Shown here one piece after another: positions 47,734 to 58,765 of a DNA stretch of 64,000 nt. This DNA is from Lepraria neglecta. Its lineage: Eukaryota > Ascomycota > Lecanoromycetes > Lecanorales > Stereocaulaceae. The stretch spans positions 3,162,001 through 3,226,000 of the forward strand of contig CM065648.1 in assembly GCA_033220425.1 (NCBI GenBank). The letters are read 5' to 3'. The position numbers and the translations under genes are program-made. How positions within the stretch are numbered: position 1 is the first letter of the stretch; each line of letters starts with the position of its first letter. Under the pieces are notes generated by a model. The model saw only the letters and a list, made by a program, of their open reading frames with translations. It did no database searches and was not told the DNA's origin.

Positions 47734-49098
47734 TTACCAAAGAGCCATTCCCCTGCGCAACACTAGTATCGATAACGAAAGGTTCACTTGGTTCAAACCC
47801 CTCCTCCGCCTTTGAGGAAGGATCCTGCGCCCTAGATGTCGACAAAGCTTCCAACACGTTAGGAGAGTCTCATCGCCCTGGGTGCTATTTCCGGTTGGCA
47901 GATCCATGTCGGGAGCCTGGTCTGAGAGTTCAAGGTACATGTTCCTGGGAAGACCTAGAGGGATGTAGTATAAGCTACGAAAATTAAACTAGTGTATTTG
48001 TTATGGTTTTATTGAAATAATTGTACTTACAGATGTTGATAGCTTTTCCCCCTTTCCCAAATGCGCGAACGCACATGCTCGCAACTGCCAGTACCGCTTC
48101 CCATATCTCGTACCAGGATATACTGGTTGCTTTGCCCCTGATGTCGAGGAGCATAATACACCTTGCATCGACTATTGTACGAAGTAAAGGATTAATTACA
48201 CCCACATACAATTTTCGTTGCAGTATTCACGGGGAAACTTACTCGCTTTGTACGTAAAATGAAGACTCATGTCCACCCTCGGATCCGTTTCGGGATGCTC
48301 AAAGACCTACCGTACCTGCGAAGCTTGCATAACGCCCCAGACGTGGATACAGGATTCCCACGATGGTCCTGGCTTCAAGCTTCGGTCGCATCGGACGTTA
48401 GGTTCGTATTTAGCGATTGCAATTACGAGTTTGTTGTCGCCGCCTCCAGCAAGTCTCACGTTAGCTCTACGATGAATAATCATCGCTATGGTGCTCTATA
48501 GCCCCTACCTATCTTGCCCGCAATACCCCCAACACCTTGTTTCATAACGCATGTATGCAGGAGGGTAAAAGCAGCCTGGCCCATTTCATGGTTGCTTGCG
48601 TGGCCTGATGTGGCACCTGCTTTGAGCAGTGGCTGGACGAAGCAGAGCCCGTCATCTAGGACTTGTTTAGTCGGGAATGGGGGCATAGTGAAATCAAAAC
48701 GCCTGTGCTAACGAAGTCACTCTTGCCATTCCCACATTCGGCGACTGGGGAGACACGCCGAAGGGTTACTCACCGCTGTAAAGCCTCCAGGGCAGAGGAA
48801 GATCGTGTGGTACTACACTGTGCTGTTGAGCGAAGGTTGTCTGCATATCTTCCTTGTCCATGTAGTCGAAAACGCTTCGGCAGCGGCGCACGTTCAAGTT
48901 GTTCCCGTACATGGCTCCGTCGCAATAGGTCTGCAGTGCATTGGAGGCATTTGGAGATTGGAGGGTTGTGTTAGAGGGTGGCAGTGCTGCTGGGGGTGAT
49001 GCTGGTATTCGTACGAGACCTGGTGGACTTGGTAGAGGCGGTAGTGCGTTGATAAGAGATGGTAGATTACAGGCACCATTAATGAAGCTCGACAGCAT
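47734..49098 (-). pseudogene. Fungal secreted-protein-like gene with an in-frame stop
   Basis: Five segments join in phase: a first exon ending at 48774, then 48509-48655, 48210-48443, 48031-48171 and 47734-47954. Characteristic pieces are TYCDGAMYGNNLNVRRCRSV, DGLCFVQPLLKAGATSG.., LLHTCVMKQGVGGIAGKIG, RCIMLLDI, SWYEIWEAVLAVASMCVRAF and RNMYLELSDQ. This reads like a widespread fungal family of secreted Cys-containing proteins with no assigned role. Segment three contains TAG at 48307-48309 (minus strand) in an otherwise continuous frame, and the intron 48172-48209 is only 38 nt. The true N-terminus is unresolved: the ATG at 49098 gives no clean signal peptide. Possibly a recently lost gene. 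Confidence 0.6.
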
Positions 49099-50188
49099 GA
49101 TGAGAACTCACGCTACATACTCCGGCGAAGATTGCAGTGGGACTGATACTTAGAGTGACAGTTAGGGTTCAGGGTCCACAGATGCGTCTTAAGATAAAAC
49201 ATCCGACTGACCCTGCGACTTCCCGAGGCGCGGATCGTGGAGATGGGTTCGATCGGGGAATACACGTGGGCCTCTTGCGGCATGCCCAATCATATGAGCC
49301 TCTGGTTGCTCTAGGATGTCCATGGTGTGGTACAGAAGATGTTTGTTTGCCACCTTTAGTCACATTTGGCAAATTTGTGGGCCTTGGACTACTTAAGATT
49401 CAGTCATCATTGTTGAATTATAAGCTTATATATAGCTTTATATGGTGACAAAGTCTTGGCACATATGAGGGTTGGCTATTCAGACAGTCCTGGGGGCGGG
49501 AATGATGAGTTGGTATTGTGTGATTGCGAAAAGTCTGCTCTATGCGAAAGGCTTGGCTCTGAGGCATATATAGAGGGCTCTGCACCCAGGAGAGCTCACC
49601 AAGTCAAATATTCACCTTCAGGGTATTTCAATCGATTGACATTGAATATCCTACTATTTGCTTCGCTCTGACAGATCGAGCTTAGTGTCCTTACCCATTT
49701 CATCGTCCACCAACCACCTTCGACCTGCTGCTTAGTTATTATCCACTTAGGTGGCCTGCGCGAACAATCATACACCGTTTAGATTAGGAACAAGACTTGT
49801 TTAAGCTTGAAATCGGTTAGATTTGGTACGTGTCCCAGCGCCGGACTTCCGTTACATGCTCACGCTCAATCGCATTTCGCAATTCCAAACTTCAGACTTC
49901 CCCTCATTCGGCGGTTACATGCTAGATGTTTGACAAATAATAAAAAAATCTCCAAATTTCGATTCTGTCACCGAGCTCCAGATACCCAGCCAGACCCCCT
50001 TTCTATTAGTTATATAAAGCCACCAGGGGCATCACACGGAGTTTCTTCTCGTTCTGGAAGACAATGTACCATTTGTGGTACTTCCTCGTGTTGCCAACAG
50101 CCTCGTGTGCTCACTGCGGGGGGATTTCCGTCCAAGACAGGTACACTTATAGACGGATTCGCCAAGGTTTCGGTGTGATCTAGGAAGG
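49099..50188. other. Intergenic, no gene seen
   Basis: 1.09 kb. Open frames of 60-120 codons (for example 49807-50178 +) show no motif. Confidence 0.5.
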
Positions 50189-52330
50189 TCAGGACATTGT
50201 GAAGAAGGGGGATTTTGGAGTCGGCTTGCCTGATGTACTCGCTCCTGTCTCTTTCTCCGGGTCTGGAATGGCTGTACCCGCGACGTTGCTCGTTGGCTGC
50301 ACTCGCTGCTTTTGCAAGGTGGGATGGTTGGGATCGTCTATGCTCAGACACGTCAATTTTGTGTCCGGGTCTGTCACAGGCACATCATGAAGACAATGAG
50401 TTCAATGGCCAAAGCCCATCTCTTCATGAGCTAGCCGGTGAAGCTGCAACACACCGTTGGTCTTCCAAGCTAGGCGCCAATAATTGGACGAATCCTTTTG
50501 CCGCTGCACGTAGCCAATGAGTCTATCGATGCTAATGTCGATAAGAAGGATGAAAATCTCAACGACCAGGATGATGATAATAGCAAGGACGCTGGAGTTT
50601 TGAGCTTGCCCGCTGTGAGCTTGCCCGCTGCGAGCTTTCTGGTTGCGGCAGAGACGTTCCTCCGAGGAAACATTTGGGGCTGTCAAGAATTGTAACATAT
50701 CCAGATCTAATGGTCCAGTGGTATACTCGAGGACCGTGCGCTAAAGCGGAGCCAAGACGATTTTCCCCCAATTTTGCACTTCCAAAGTCCACTGGTCATT
50801 GGGTAGTGGACCTTGTACTAGGCCGAATTTGGAGTTGCGCACTAGCAGTGAAGACGTTCCTTCGTTGGAAAGAACTTGTCATATTCCTGTTGAACTACTG
50901 GCATAGATGAGTACGTCTGCTGCTGCTGCTTGAGCGTCGTTGAGCTGCAGATCGCTGACTGCATCAGCCATGGATTCAATTCCGACTAGCAAAGAACAAC
51001 CTTCAGCATATCCGAGAATGTTGACTGGGCGATCTCTGAAATATATTGTACTGGTCTCTGGGCCCTCAGTGTTACCGGTGTATGCATCGCCGTCGACTGT
51101 GACTTGCGTGGCATTCAAATGAGCTGAAAACCATGAGTCATCGACAGGGGTATTGAAGACTACCAAATTGGCTGACAGGAACGCTAGTGTGATGTCGGCA
51201 TCATTCGGTGTCAGTTGGGTGATTGGTGTAAACCTGTTGGAACTACTCGCATTCTTCCAGCTACTCCAGCTAGACGATATCCATCACAATCAGCAGCCAA
51301 AATTATGAAGGAGGTTCGGGACTTATCGTTGCTAGGGTCGTTACTTACTCCAGACAATATTCAAAATAGTCATTAAAGTTGCCACCCTCCAGATTATCAA
51401 AACTCAGCAGAAAGGTGTGACATCGGTAATTGTAGTTGAGGGTCTTCGTTCCATTTGTTGACATGTACACAGATTCGCCGTAATAGAGTTTCACGTATTG
51501 CAACTCCGGTAAATCACTTTGCGCGGTATAATTCGTCAATTGGGAGCTACTTTCTTCGATTTGGGAAAAGTTATCCACCTCGATTGGAGCACACGTAGTC
51601 ACTTTCCGGAAGTCGACTCGATCCCTCGGCCGAGCATTCATACCGAACATTTGGTCCGAACTCATGAGCCGGTGTCCAGCTGAAAAGCTGGAGCCATGCA
51701 CATGCTGGAAGAGAAGGGACACGAGGCATCTGTATTCTGTTCTGACGGCAGTCTGCATCTGGCATATGTTGTGCAGTCATGCCACGTATCACCTGTTGCG
51801 ATAGTACCATAGCACGAGCGGGCATAGATGGCGCTATCTTGCAGCGACTTTACCGAATAGGGGAGGAGGATGTTCTGAATTCCACTTAGATCAATTGTCC
51901 GTGAGCTTAGAAGCCCACAATTCGGGCTGGAGACAAGGACTTCATCGCCCAGGGATGTTGAAGCTGTCGCCGAGAAGATAGCAGCCATCAAGAATACCAC
52001 CATGTGCACGAACACCAAGATGGCTAGCGGGAGTGACCGTCTTATGGAACAACATTTCTTTGATCTCCATGCCCAAGCGAGCTTCAAAACTTTGAGGGCG
52101 GCATCGGCAGAAGTTGAATTGCGGAGTATCGTTTGCTGCTGGTGATAAAGCCCATCTTCAGGATCCTTGCTAACTCTCCATTGATGAAGAATAAAGCGCA
52201 ATATTCCCTAAAGATTGTTTCCTGTTAGTTGGATGAATACAGCAAGGAAAGCTACAAGAACAGCTCCAGTGGTTGTTGTAACCGTAAGTGTCATACCTGC
52301 AACGGGCCCCGTTGACCAATTGATCCATAG
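50189..52330 (-). pseudogene. Fungal multi-pass membrane protein, broken
   Basis: Fragments in transcript order: MTLTVTTTTGAVLVAFLAVF (52.3 kb), SKDPEDGLYHQQQTILRNS with a membrane helix and GDEVLVSSPNCGLL (51662-52201), DRVDFRKVTTCAPIEVDNF (51345-51650), RPVNILGYAEGCSLLVGIES (50879-51166), LCRNQKARSG with a membrane helix SVLAIIIILVVEIFILLIDI and LQLHRLAHEEMGFGH (50402-50698), and DPDTKLTCLSIDDPNHPTL (50189-50383). These match the order of a common fungal membrane-protein family of unknown function. Breaks: TAG at 52208-52210 where Trp fits, a frame change near 51655, and TGA at 50402-50404 where Trp fits, after which the same frame continues. A 15-bp direct repeat lies at 50602-50631. Confidence 0.65.
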
Positions 52331-53913
52331 ACCATGATATACGGTAGCTTGTGTTAGGAGATCATTGGCTAGCTAGGAGGACGCCATTCTGAGTCTTGAT
52401 GTAGCCTTCACTTGGAGTTCGTAGCGCCAGATGGTGAAATATAATTTTCGACAAGTTGGTGGTGGGACCAAAGTATTGAAGAAAATTCGAAACATCGAGG
52501 GCTAGGAAAAGGAAGAGCGAAGGCATGAATTGTCATAGCGGAACTACTTATAGAAAAAAGAGCGCAATAACAGTCCATGGCTGCCATGTTCCATTGAGGG
52601 GATACCAACCGCAGCGAATCAGTGAGAGAGTATAGAGCAAGGTCGATATGCAGACGATGGAACCATTGTGCAGAGTGTATCACGGATATATGCCGCAATG
52701 CTCGGAGACAGCCAGTTGATTGACGTTGCTGGCCCAATGGCCACGTCATTGGTAGCCTTGTTTGCCAGCTTTGCGTTCGCGAACCAATATTGGTGTGAAG
52801 GTCATGCAGGAGAGAAATGCCAGCAGAGCCAGTGATGCCTCCGCAGCTAATATTTGTTCAACTTACCCCATATAGTCCATAGCACGACTTGCCAAGGATG
52901 ACAGACGGCTCGGCGAAGCGTCGATGAACTCCGCGTCCACTGCCTTAGGATTTTCTATCCAATCTCAGGGTTCGTTCTTATCACTATCGCAATAATCCTA
53001 ATATGTCAATGGTGGTAGAAACGCACATTATGCACTACAAGGAAGTGGATGAAGCACAGACCTCACCGAAATAGATTTCAGCTCAAGCTTGGAACTTCCA
53101 CATCAGTCTTTTAGCGGCTTTGTGGAGGCCTAGCGACAGATAGGCCATACTCTCCACAGCTGCTCAGTCAGCTGCACGGTTGAGCTCCAGACACCGTACG
53201 ATGTTTTGGCCTTGATCTCTAGTCCTTCACCAACGAAACCAGGAACGCTGTAGGTAGCTGGCTTTGAAGCATTGATGCCTTTCCGCGGATATCCTAGATC
53301 AACCGTGCAGGAATGCCTTTGTATGGCACCTCGCGATGACAAGATTATTTTGAAATTCGCTCGCTGGCAACGTGGTAGCTTTTGGAGCTTTACCATGCAA
53401 GAATTGCGCAATGACGAGGTTTTATACAAAGTACTCGCCTACGAAGTTGTGGAGAGCCATGATTTGGGAAAGTTCGCATGCAGCAAGCTAAGGCGATGAT
53501 TGGGGCTCTATTCCTGTCGTTGATTATTTGGTTCCCTTGGTTGAGGTCGTTCGGAGGGCCTTGCAATATTTCAGCCTTAGTCAATTTTACCTGCCTTAGC
53601 ATTACTAATCCTCTTGGCATGCTTATGCCGGCAAAATATCGGACAGTTCCGGACTTTTCTTGGCATCCGTCCCTGATTTCTGACGGTGCTGTGATGGAGT
53701 CTGGAACAACGGATCAACAAGTCACAGCTCGCCACGACTGAGCCACTACCGAGGGTGCCACACAGCATGTATGTATCACACCTAAGGGGATTTACCTAAC
53801 TACACGCATCTCCATCAACATCCTGATTCGTATTCACCAGCTCCTTCCCCGGAGCCAGCCTACCGGATGTACGGTACGGCAGGAACAAATTCTGACGTTT
53901 TCTGAGAACCTAA
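52331..53913. other. Intergenic, no gene supported
   Basis: 1.58 kb containing the promoter of VAC7 and the 5' remains of the broken membrane-protein gene. Frames at 52408-52749 (-) and 53130-53429 (-) carry no motif that I recognise. Confidence 0.45.
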
Positions 53914-56844
53914 ATGGCGTTCCCTGCGGAAAGGCCCAACAATGACGAAGCTAAAGCTGAGGAAAAGGCCAATGGCGACAACGGCCCTGATTCAATGACA
54001 GGTAGCATCCAAAATATCTCGTCACCGCCTCCAGACCTCAACCGCACCTCCACAACTCCTCACTTCTCCACAACCTCATCAGCGGGTCCTTCTCCAAAGC
54101 CCTCACGCGAAGGCTCGCCTGTACGCCCTCCGCTGGAGTCGGGAACAACTACTGGACCTCGGTCAAATACGAGTAGATCAAGAAATAACAGTCAAGATCT
54201 AAGCCCCATACGAGGCCCGAGTGCCTCCGCCTCCAATATACCCTCAGTGCCGTCTGCGGCTGCAATACAACGTGCGTTAGCGACTGGTACCCCACATCTG
54301 CCTTCGCCTGCAGCATCCGATCCCGCAGACGCGCCGCGTCCTCAGAAGGTCAACAAGGCGTCAAGTGGTGGCTCTCAAGCAACCGGATCGAATACGCCTC
54401 GACTCAGATCTCCTCCCCCGTCCGCCTCGTCAGGATCAAACAAGACCTTGTTGTCAACTGCTCGGAAAATCGACCAATCCCAATCAACGCCTACAACTCC
54501 TGCCATCACTTTGGAACGTCCCAGCCGTAGCTCTACACTCGCGAGCGACTCAGATGTAGGGGAGGAAGAGCGGACACCCAAGCCAGGGATGCGGACTCCG
54601 GTCCGAGGGATGAGCGGGAATGGCCCCACGCTCGAGACCGTACAGGAAAGCAGTCTCCCAGCTACATCCGCTATTGGTACAGCCAAGTCGGCGCAAACGG
54701 GCAAGACCGGCTCGAATGATCGACCCGAGCGGATAGACGAGAACCCTTTGGAAGAGGCATTTACAAATGAAGCTCCCTCGAAGGCCGAGAGTGGTAATGA
54801 AAGTGCAGACAATAAAAGCGGCGAAGCCAAAGGCACAGATGACGGCAAGGAAAAGCGGAAGCCAGCGACTGCTCCCAATTCTGCCAAGCCGCAAGTTGTA
54901 CAATCGAAAAAGTCTTTTTCACAAATTCCCTTCGCTAAGGGCAAGACTGCTAGCGAGGGATCCGTCAAGAATATGTCCGTGGAGACCGAAACCGTCAGTT
55001 CGATACCGCAGGTCGCTCTGGGAGGTGGTGCTGGCGAACGTAATGCCCTTGGTCGAACCGAGACAGGCGGGAGTCTGCGCTTGAAACCCAGCAACGAGAC
55101 AATAAAGCCAAAGAAGAAAAAGGAAAAGGTGGTGCGGAAAGCACCGTCGTTGAATTCTGGCACTGGTGGGTCCCTATCTAAACGTTTTCATCATCATCAT
55201 ATCTATTCGCGAGCTCCCTCCCCTGAATCTTTTATCTTGTTTTCTTCTACTCCACCTGACTTTACTCATGGCCAAAGGTCTGAGCCTGATAAGTCGAATA
55301 CTGGGTTGCTTCCCGGCAACTCCAAGGACATAAACAGAGAACCCCCGTCTTTGGAGTCCAGCCCATCAAATCCCCGCGGTCCCCCAAGGCGTGCAAGTAC
55401 ATCACTAATACCTTATCGAGGGCGAATAGCCTCCTCAAAAGCAGACATATTCGAAGCGAAAGTGGCAAGCGCCGTCAATGAGACGAAGTCATCAGACTCC
55501 GAAGAGACATTCGTCTACGAATCCAACCCTCCAGAGCCACAATCCACGCGACCGCACCGCTTTCACTCCCGAACCCCAAGCGTAACGTCGACCAAAAGCC
55601 AGATAGACCAGTACGGTGCTAAGGCTAGACAAGAGGGGCATCATAGCATTGTTGGAAAGAAGAGTATGAAATTTACCAACAACTACAACTCTATCGGCTA
55701 TGCGAACGATGGCGAAGGCACCGTTCGAGGTCCACATCAATCCGGTCGGGCCACTGGCAAAAATACGCCGCATCATATCGGCCAGTATGGACGCGGCGGT
55801 CATGCTTCGATTCTCGACGGCGACTCTCCATTTCCAAATGCCACCAAATCTGCACGATCTGCAACGAGCCACCTTGGCCGTTTCTCTCCTCGACATGGAA
55901 GCCCCCGAAGTCCTCATGTTGTACATGTTACAAAGAGCCCACGGAAGGCTGAAGAGGTCCTGGCATACGACCTGGAGGGCGAAGGTGCTGATGACGAGCG
56001 AGCTCCACTTCTAAATTCGATTCGTACCGGCCGCAACCGCCGGCGGCCCCTGCCAGGAAGCGTACGGCAAATTTATTCCGGCGACAGAGGCCATCGACTT
56101 TGTGGCCGGGTCACAGCCTTCACAATCCTTGGTAGTGTTCTTACCCTTCTTATAGCGGCGATCGTGGCTATCTGCATTCTTTGTTCGAAACCGCTCATCG
56201 ATGTCCATATCAAAGACATTCGCAACGTTCTAGCGTCAGAAGCTGAGATAATGCTCGATCTCCGTGTTCACGCTATCAACCCAAACATCATCTCTGTCCA
56301 AGTCAGCGATCTCGATGTCAACATCTTTGCTAAGAGCAAGCACGTTGGCACTGGTGAATTCTGGCGATCTCGCCCGCATATAACTCGGAAAGACAATCGG
56401 GCTACGCCTGACCATATCGATACTCCTTGGCGCAAACCATTAGCTATCTCAGCTGGGCCGTCTAATGTCGTCCACCAACTCGACGGTGTCGATGAAGGCA
56501 CTGACCCCATTGATGATCCCACCGTCGATTCACAGACCATGCTCCTGGGCCAAATCTTCGATTTCGATTCTCCCCTCATCTTCGACCCATCACCCTTTCG
56601 CCATCACTCGCTTGGCAGTGTTGGAGAAGTACGCCTTTCCAGACCTGGTAACAATACTGCGCAGGGTGGCAGCGAACGTTGGGAACATGTCCTTAAGTAC
56701 GACTTCGAATTGATCGTTAGAGGCGTGATAAGATATAGCTCACCGATAATCTCAAAAGTGCACAGTACGAAAATCGAAGGTAGCCGTCTGATCCACCCGG
56801 GCGAAGGGACCGATGACGTGATAACAAGATCTCGACAACACTGA
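53914..56844 (+). CDS. vac7: Vacuolar segregation protein 7 (VAC7), PI(3,5)P2 regulator
   Basis: Vac7 is a vacuolar membrane protein that activates the Fab1 PI3P 5-kinase complex. Long disordered Ser/Pro-rich N-terminus. Conserved blocks are KPSNETIKPKKKKEKVVRKA, SSKADIFEAKVASAVNE, SDSEETFVYESNPPEP.., then GKKSMKFTNN and RTGRNRRRPLPGS. One membrane helix (TAFTILGSVLTLLIAAIVAI) is followed by a lumenal domain. The sequence is open for 976 codons, but I infer an intron at 55166-55429 (GTGGGT..AATAG, 264 nt, no stop). Removing it places SGT directly before ASSKADIFEAKV, as in other fungi, and gives 888 residues. Retention would add a His-rich insert. Confidence 0.88.
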   Translation: MAFPAERPNNDEAKAEEKANGDNGPDSMTGSIQNISSPPPDLNRTSTTPHFSTTSSAGPSPKPSREGSPVRPPLESGTTTGPRSNTSRSRNNSQDLSPIRGPSASASNIPSVPSAAAIQRALATGTPHLPSPAASDPADAPRPQKVNKASSGGSQATGSNTPRLRSPPPSASSGSNKTLLSTARKIDQSQSTPTTPAITLERPSRSSTLASDSDVGEEERTPKPGMRTPVRGMSGNGPTLETVQESSLPATSAIGTAKSAQTGKTGSNDRPERIDENPLEEAFTNEAPSKAESGNESADNKSGEAKGTDDGKEKRKPATAPNSAKPQVVQSKKSFSQIPFAKGKTASEGSVKNMSVETETVSSIPQVALGGGAGERNALGRTETGGSLRLKPSNETIKPKKKKEKVVRKAPSLNSGTGGSLSKRFHHHHIYSRAPSPESFILFSSTPPDFTHGQRSEPDKSNTGLLPGNSKDINREPPSLESSPSNPRGPPRRASTSLIPYRGRIASSKADIFEAKVASAVNETKSSDSEETFVYESNPPEPQSTRPHRFHSRTPSVTSTKSQIDQYGAKARQEGHHSIVGKKSMKFTNNYNSIGYANDGEGTVRGPHQSGRATGKNTPHHIGQYGRGGHASILDGDSPFPNATKSARSATSHLGRFSPRHGSPRSPHVVHVTKSPRKAEEVLAYDLEGEGADDERAPLLNSIRTGRNRRRPLPGSVRQIYSGDRGHRLCGRVTAFTILGSVLTLLIAAIVAICILCSKPLIDVHIKDIRNVLASEAEIMLDLRVHAINPNIISVQVSDLDVNIFAKSKHVGTGEFWRSRPHITRKDNRATPDHIDTPWRKPLAISAGPSNVVHQLDGVDEGTDPIDDPTVDSQTMLLGQIFDFDSPLIFDPSPFRHHSLGSVGEVRLSRPGNNTAQGGSERWEHVLKYDFELIVRGVIRYSSPIISKVHSTKIEGSRLIHPGEGTDDVITRSRQH

Positions 56845-57856
56845 GGCCACTCGAGCCAGGGAGTAATTTTTCGCTGAACGACATAGGACAGGCGTTGGAG
56901 CACGACTCAAATTTAGCGCATAGACCACGATCTCTACGATTCCATGATTTTCATTTGTTTACCTTCTGCTTTAGCGGCATTAGCGCGTACGGGCAGGGTA
57001 GGATAAAGCGGTCATCCGCTGTATTGGTATACCAGGTCAAGGAGCGACAGGCATGGGAAAAGTACCCTAGGAGGCTTTGCATGCATTTAGCGGTCCTGGG
57101 TTAAGCTGAGGCGCTGCCTGTACGATGTTGATAGAAGATATCCTCTTGGTGGTGCAACCTAGAGATAATCATTGAGGCTTCATTACCTCCAATAGCCAAA
57201 ACCTCTCACACGTTGCAAATTGGCCTCGACCATGGTACTCTACTGGGCCTTGAGATGACGCTACCCTAGTCGCTGTTATCTGTTTACCTAGCGGGCCGAG
57301 CAGCTGTTATAATTAGACAATTAACTACATCAGAGAGTTGATCCTCTCAATATCAGGGCAAGGGAGCTAGACCATTAGTCTAAATAGCAAGCAGAGTCTC
57401 CAAAATCCGAATCTCGTCAAGTATTAATTGACCGACTGACCGACCTCACTGACCTGTCTTATGTAGGCGGTACTTTATAAAAGCCGGATCTTTCTTCCCT
57501 AAGTAACCATGTAATTGACCATGCAAAGCCAGTGGCCTCGGCGCCTCCAAGGTCTTTTGTCTCGCATGGTGAATTCTCGTGATCCTTCCAGCTTGTCATT
57601 GGTAGGTACAAACATCAGGCCCCCCAGTATCTATCCGCCTTACGGACTCACGGTACGGAAATATGAATTTGTCCGCGACCCATGGCATTTCCCCTGCTTC
57701 CGTCAAGATACATATAACTCTCACGCGACCATCCAGACGCGTATCAAGTGATAACAGAATCTCCGTTCATCTGAAAAAAGCGATTGATTCATTGATTTAT
57801 TTATTTCTTAATCGAGACCCCCTCCCTCACTCCAAGCTACTCCTCCACTCTTTAAG
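56845..57856. other. Intergenic, no gene seen
   Basis: 1 kb downstream of VAC7 and upstream of the DUF4267-like remnant. Short frames only. Confidence 0.5.
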
Positions 57857-58351
57857 ATGGCGCCACAAGCATGGGCTCTATCCATCGCCCTCATCATGGT
57901 CTCCTACAGCACCCTGATGAGCCTCTACACCTTCATCTCCCCCATTCCCGCAGCGCGCCTCTACGGCGTTGCCGCCACGGATGATAGTATCCCCTTCTTC
58001 CTGATCTACGCCGGATCTCGCGCTTTGTGTGGCTATTTGTGAGTACAAGCCCCCACCCACTTCGCTGGTCTGGATTCTTTTGAAAAATTGCGTTGTATGA
58101 ATTATTTTGGGGTGCATCTTAAACACGTCGGCGGTGAGTAGAAAGGAAAGCCTGATTTGAGGTTGGGTACGGATGGTGGTGTTTCACTGGTGGGGAATAG
58201 TTAAGGAGATGGGCATTGTTGCGCTTTGCTGCTGTGTGGGGGGCACGGTGGATACGATTGTTACGGGGAGTGTGGGATTGAGTGGGAGGGGGTGGGGCAT
58301 AGGGTTGGGACGGCTGTGTTGGGGTTTGTTGCTTGGAATTTGATGAGGTGA
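57857..58351 (+). pseudogene. Small four-helix membrane protein (DUF4267-like), probably broken
   Basis: Exon 1 encodes MAPQAWALSIALIMVSYSTL..FISPIPAARLYGVAAT..FFLIYAGSRALCGY, with two hydrophobic helices and the pattern of small fungal DUF4267-type proteins, ending at a good GTGAGT donor. Downstream sequence continues the family pattern (VKEMGIVALCCCVGGTVDTI, then HRVGTAVLGFVAWNLMR and a stop). However, no acceptor joins exon 1 in the correct phase, and a further frame change is needed near 58270. Either the gene is decayed or I am missing an exon. Confidence 0.5.
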
Positions 58352-58765
58352 GGGAGGTCAGCGGGTCTTGGATTGGGTAAGTTACTTATGATATGGACTC
58401 GTGGCACGAATATGGAAGTGAAGTGCAGGCAGTATTTCGAAAATCTGCTCTCGAACATGAAATTTCTCGGCTCTTTTTCCATATCACAGATTTGGATTCA
58501 ATTATCTTGCTCGAGAAAAGATCCTCGCAGTACCAGACGGGGGCGTCGTTCAAGAGATGGCTAACTAGCTATATCTTTACCTTAGAGCACGCACTGGGGG
58601 ATATTCTTGCGTAAGCTCAGCAGGACCAATAGCCATAAGGGCAATCCTCATCATCCCAATCGCAACCTGTAAAGGTTGTGCTCCGGGCCAGAGCTACCCC
58701 TAAGCCACGGGGGCCAAAAGTCAAGGATGCTTGACCCGCTACCAGTATGGCACTTATTAGGGCCC
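58352..58765. other. Intergenic with a possible small inverted-repeat element
   Basis: A 73-codon frame (58393-58614 +) has no recognised motif. The right part, 58673 to about 58804, begins GGTTGTG and ends CACAACC, a 7-bp inverted pair around 132 bp, and runs into the 3' end of the exonuclease frame. Confidence 0.35.

Noticed and set aside
49220-49260. GGTTCGATCGGGG considered as a tRNA B box
   Set aside because: The B-box consensus fails after GGTTCGA and no matching A box or acceptor stem is in range.
53130-53429. 99-codon minus-strand frame
   Set aside because: No recognisable domain and no in-phase exon partner found.
54375-55163. 262-codon minus-strand open frame inside VAC7
   Set aside because: Shadow of the Ser/Pro-rich VAC7 coding region; no conserved motif.
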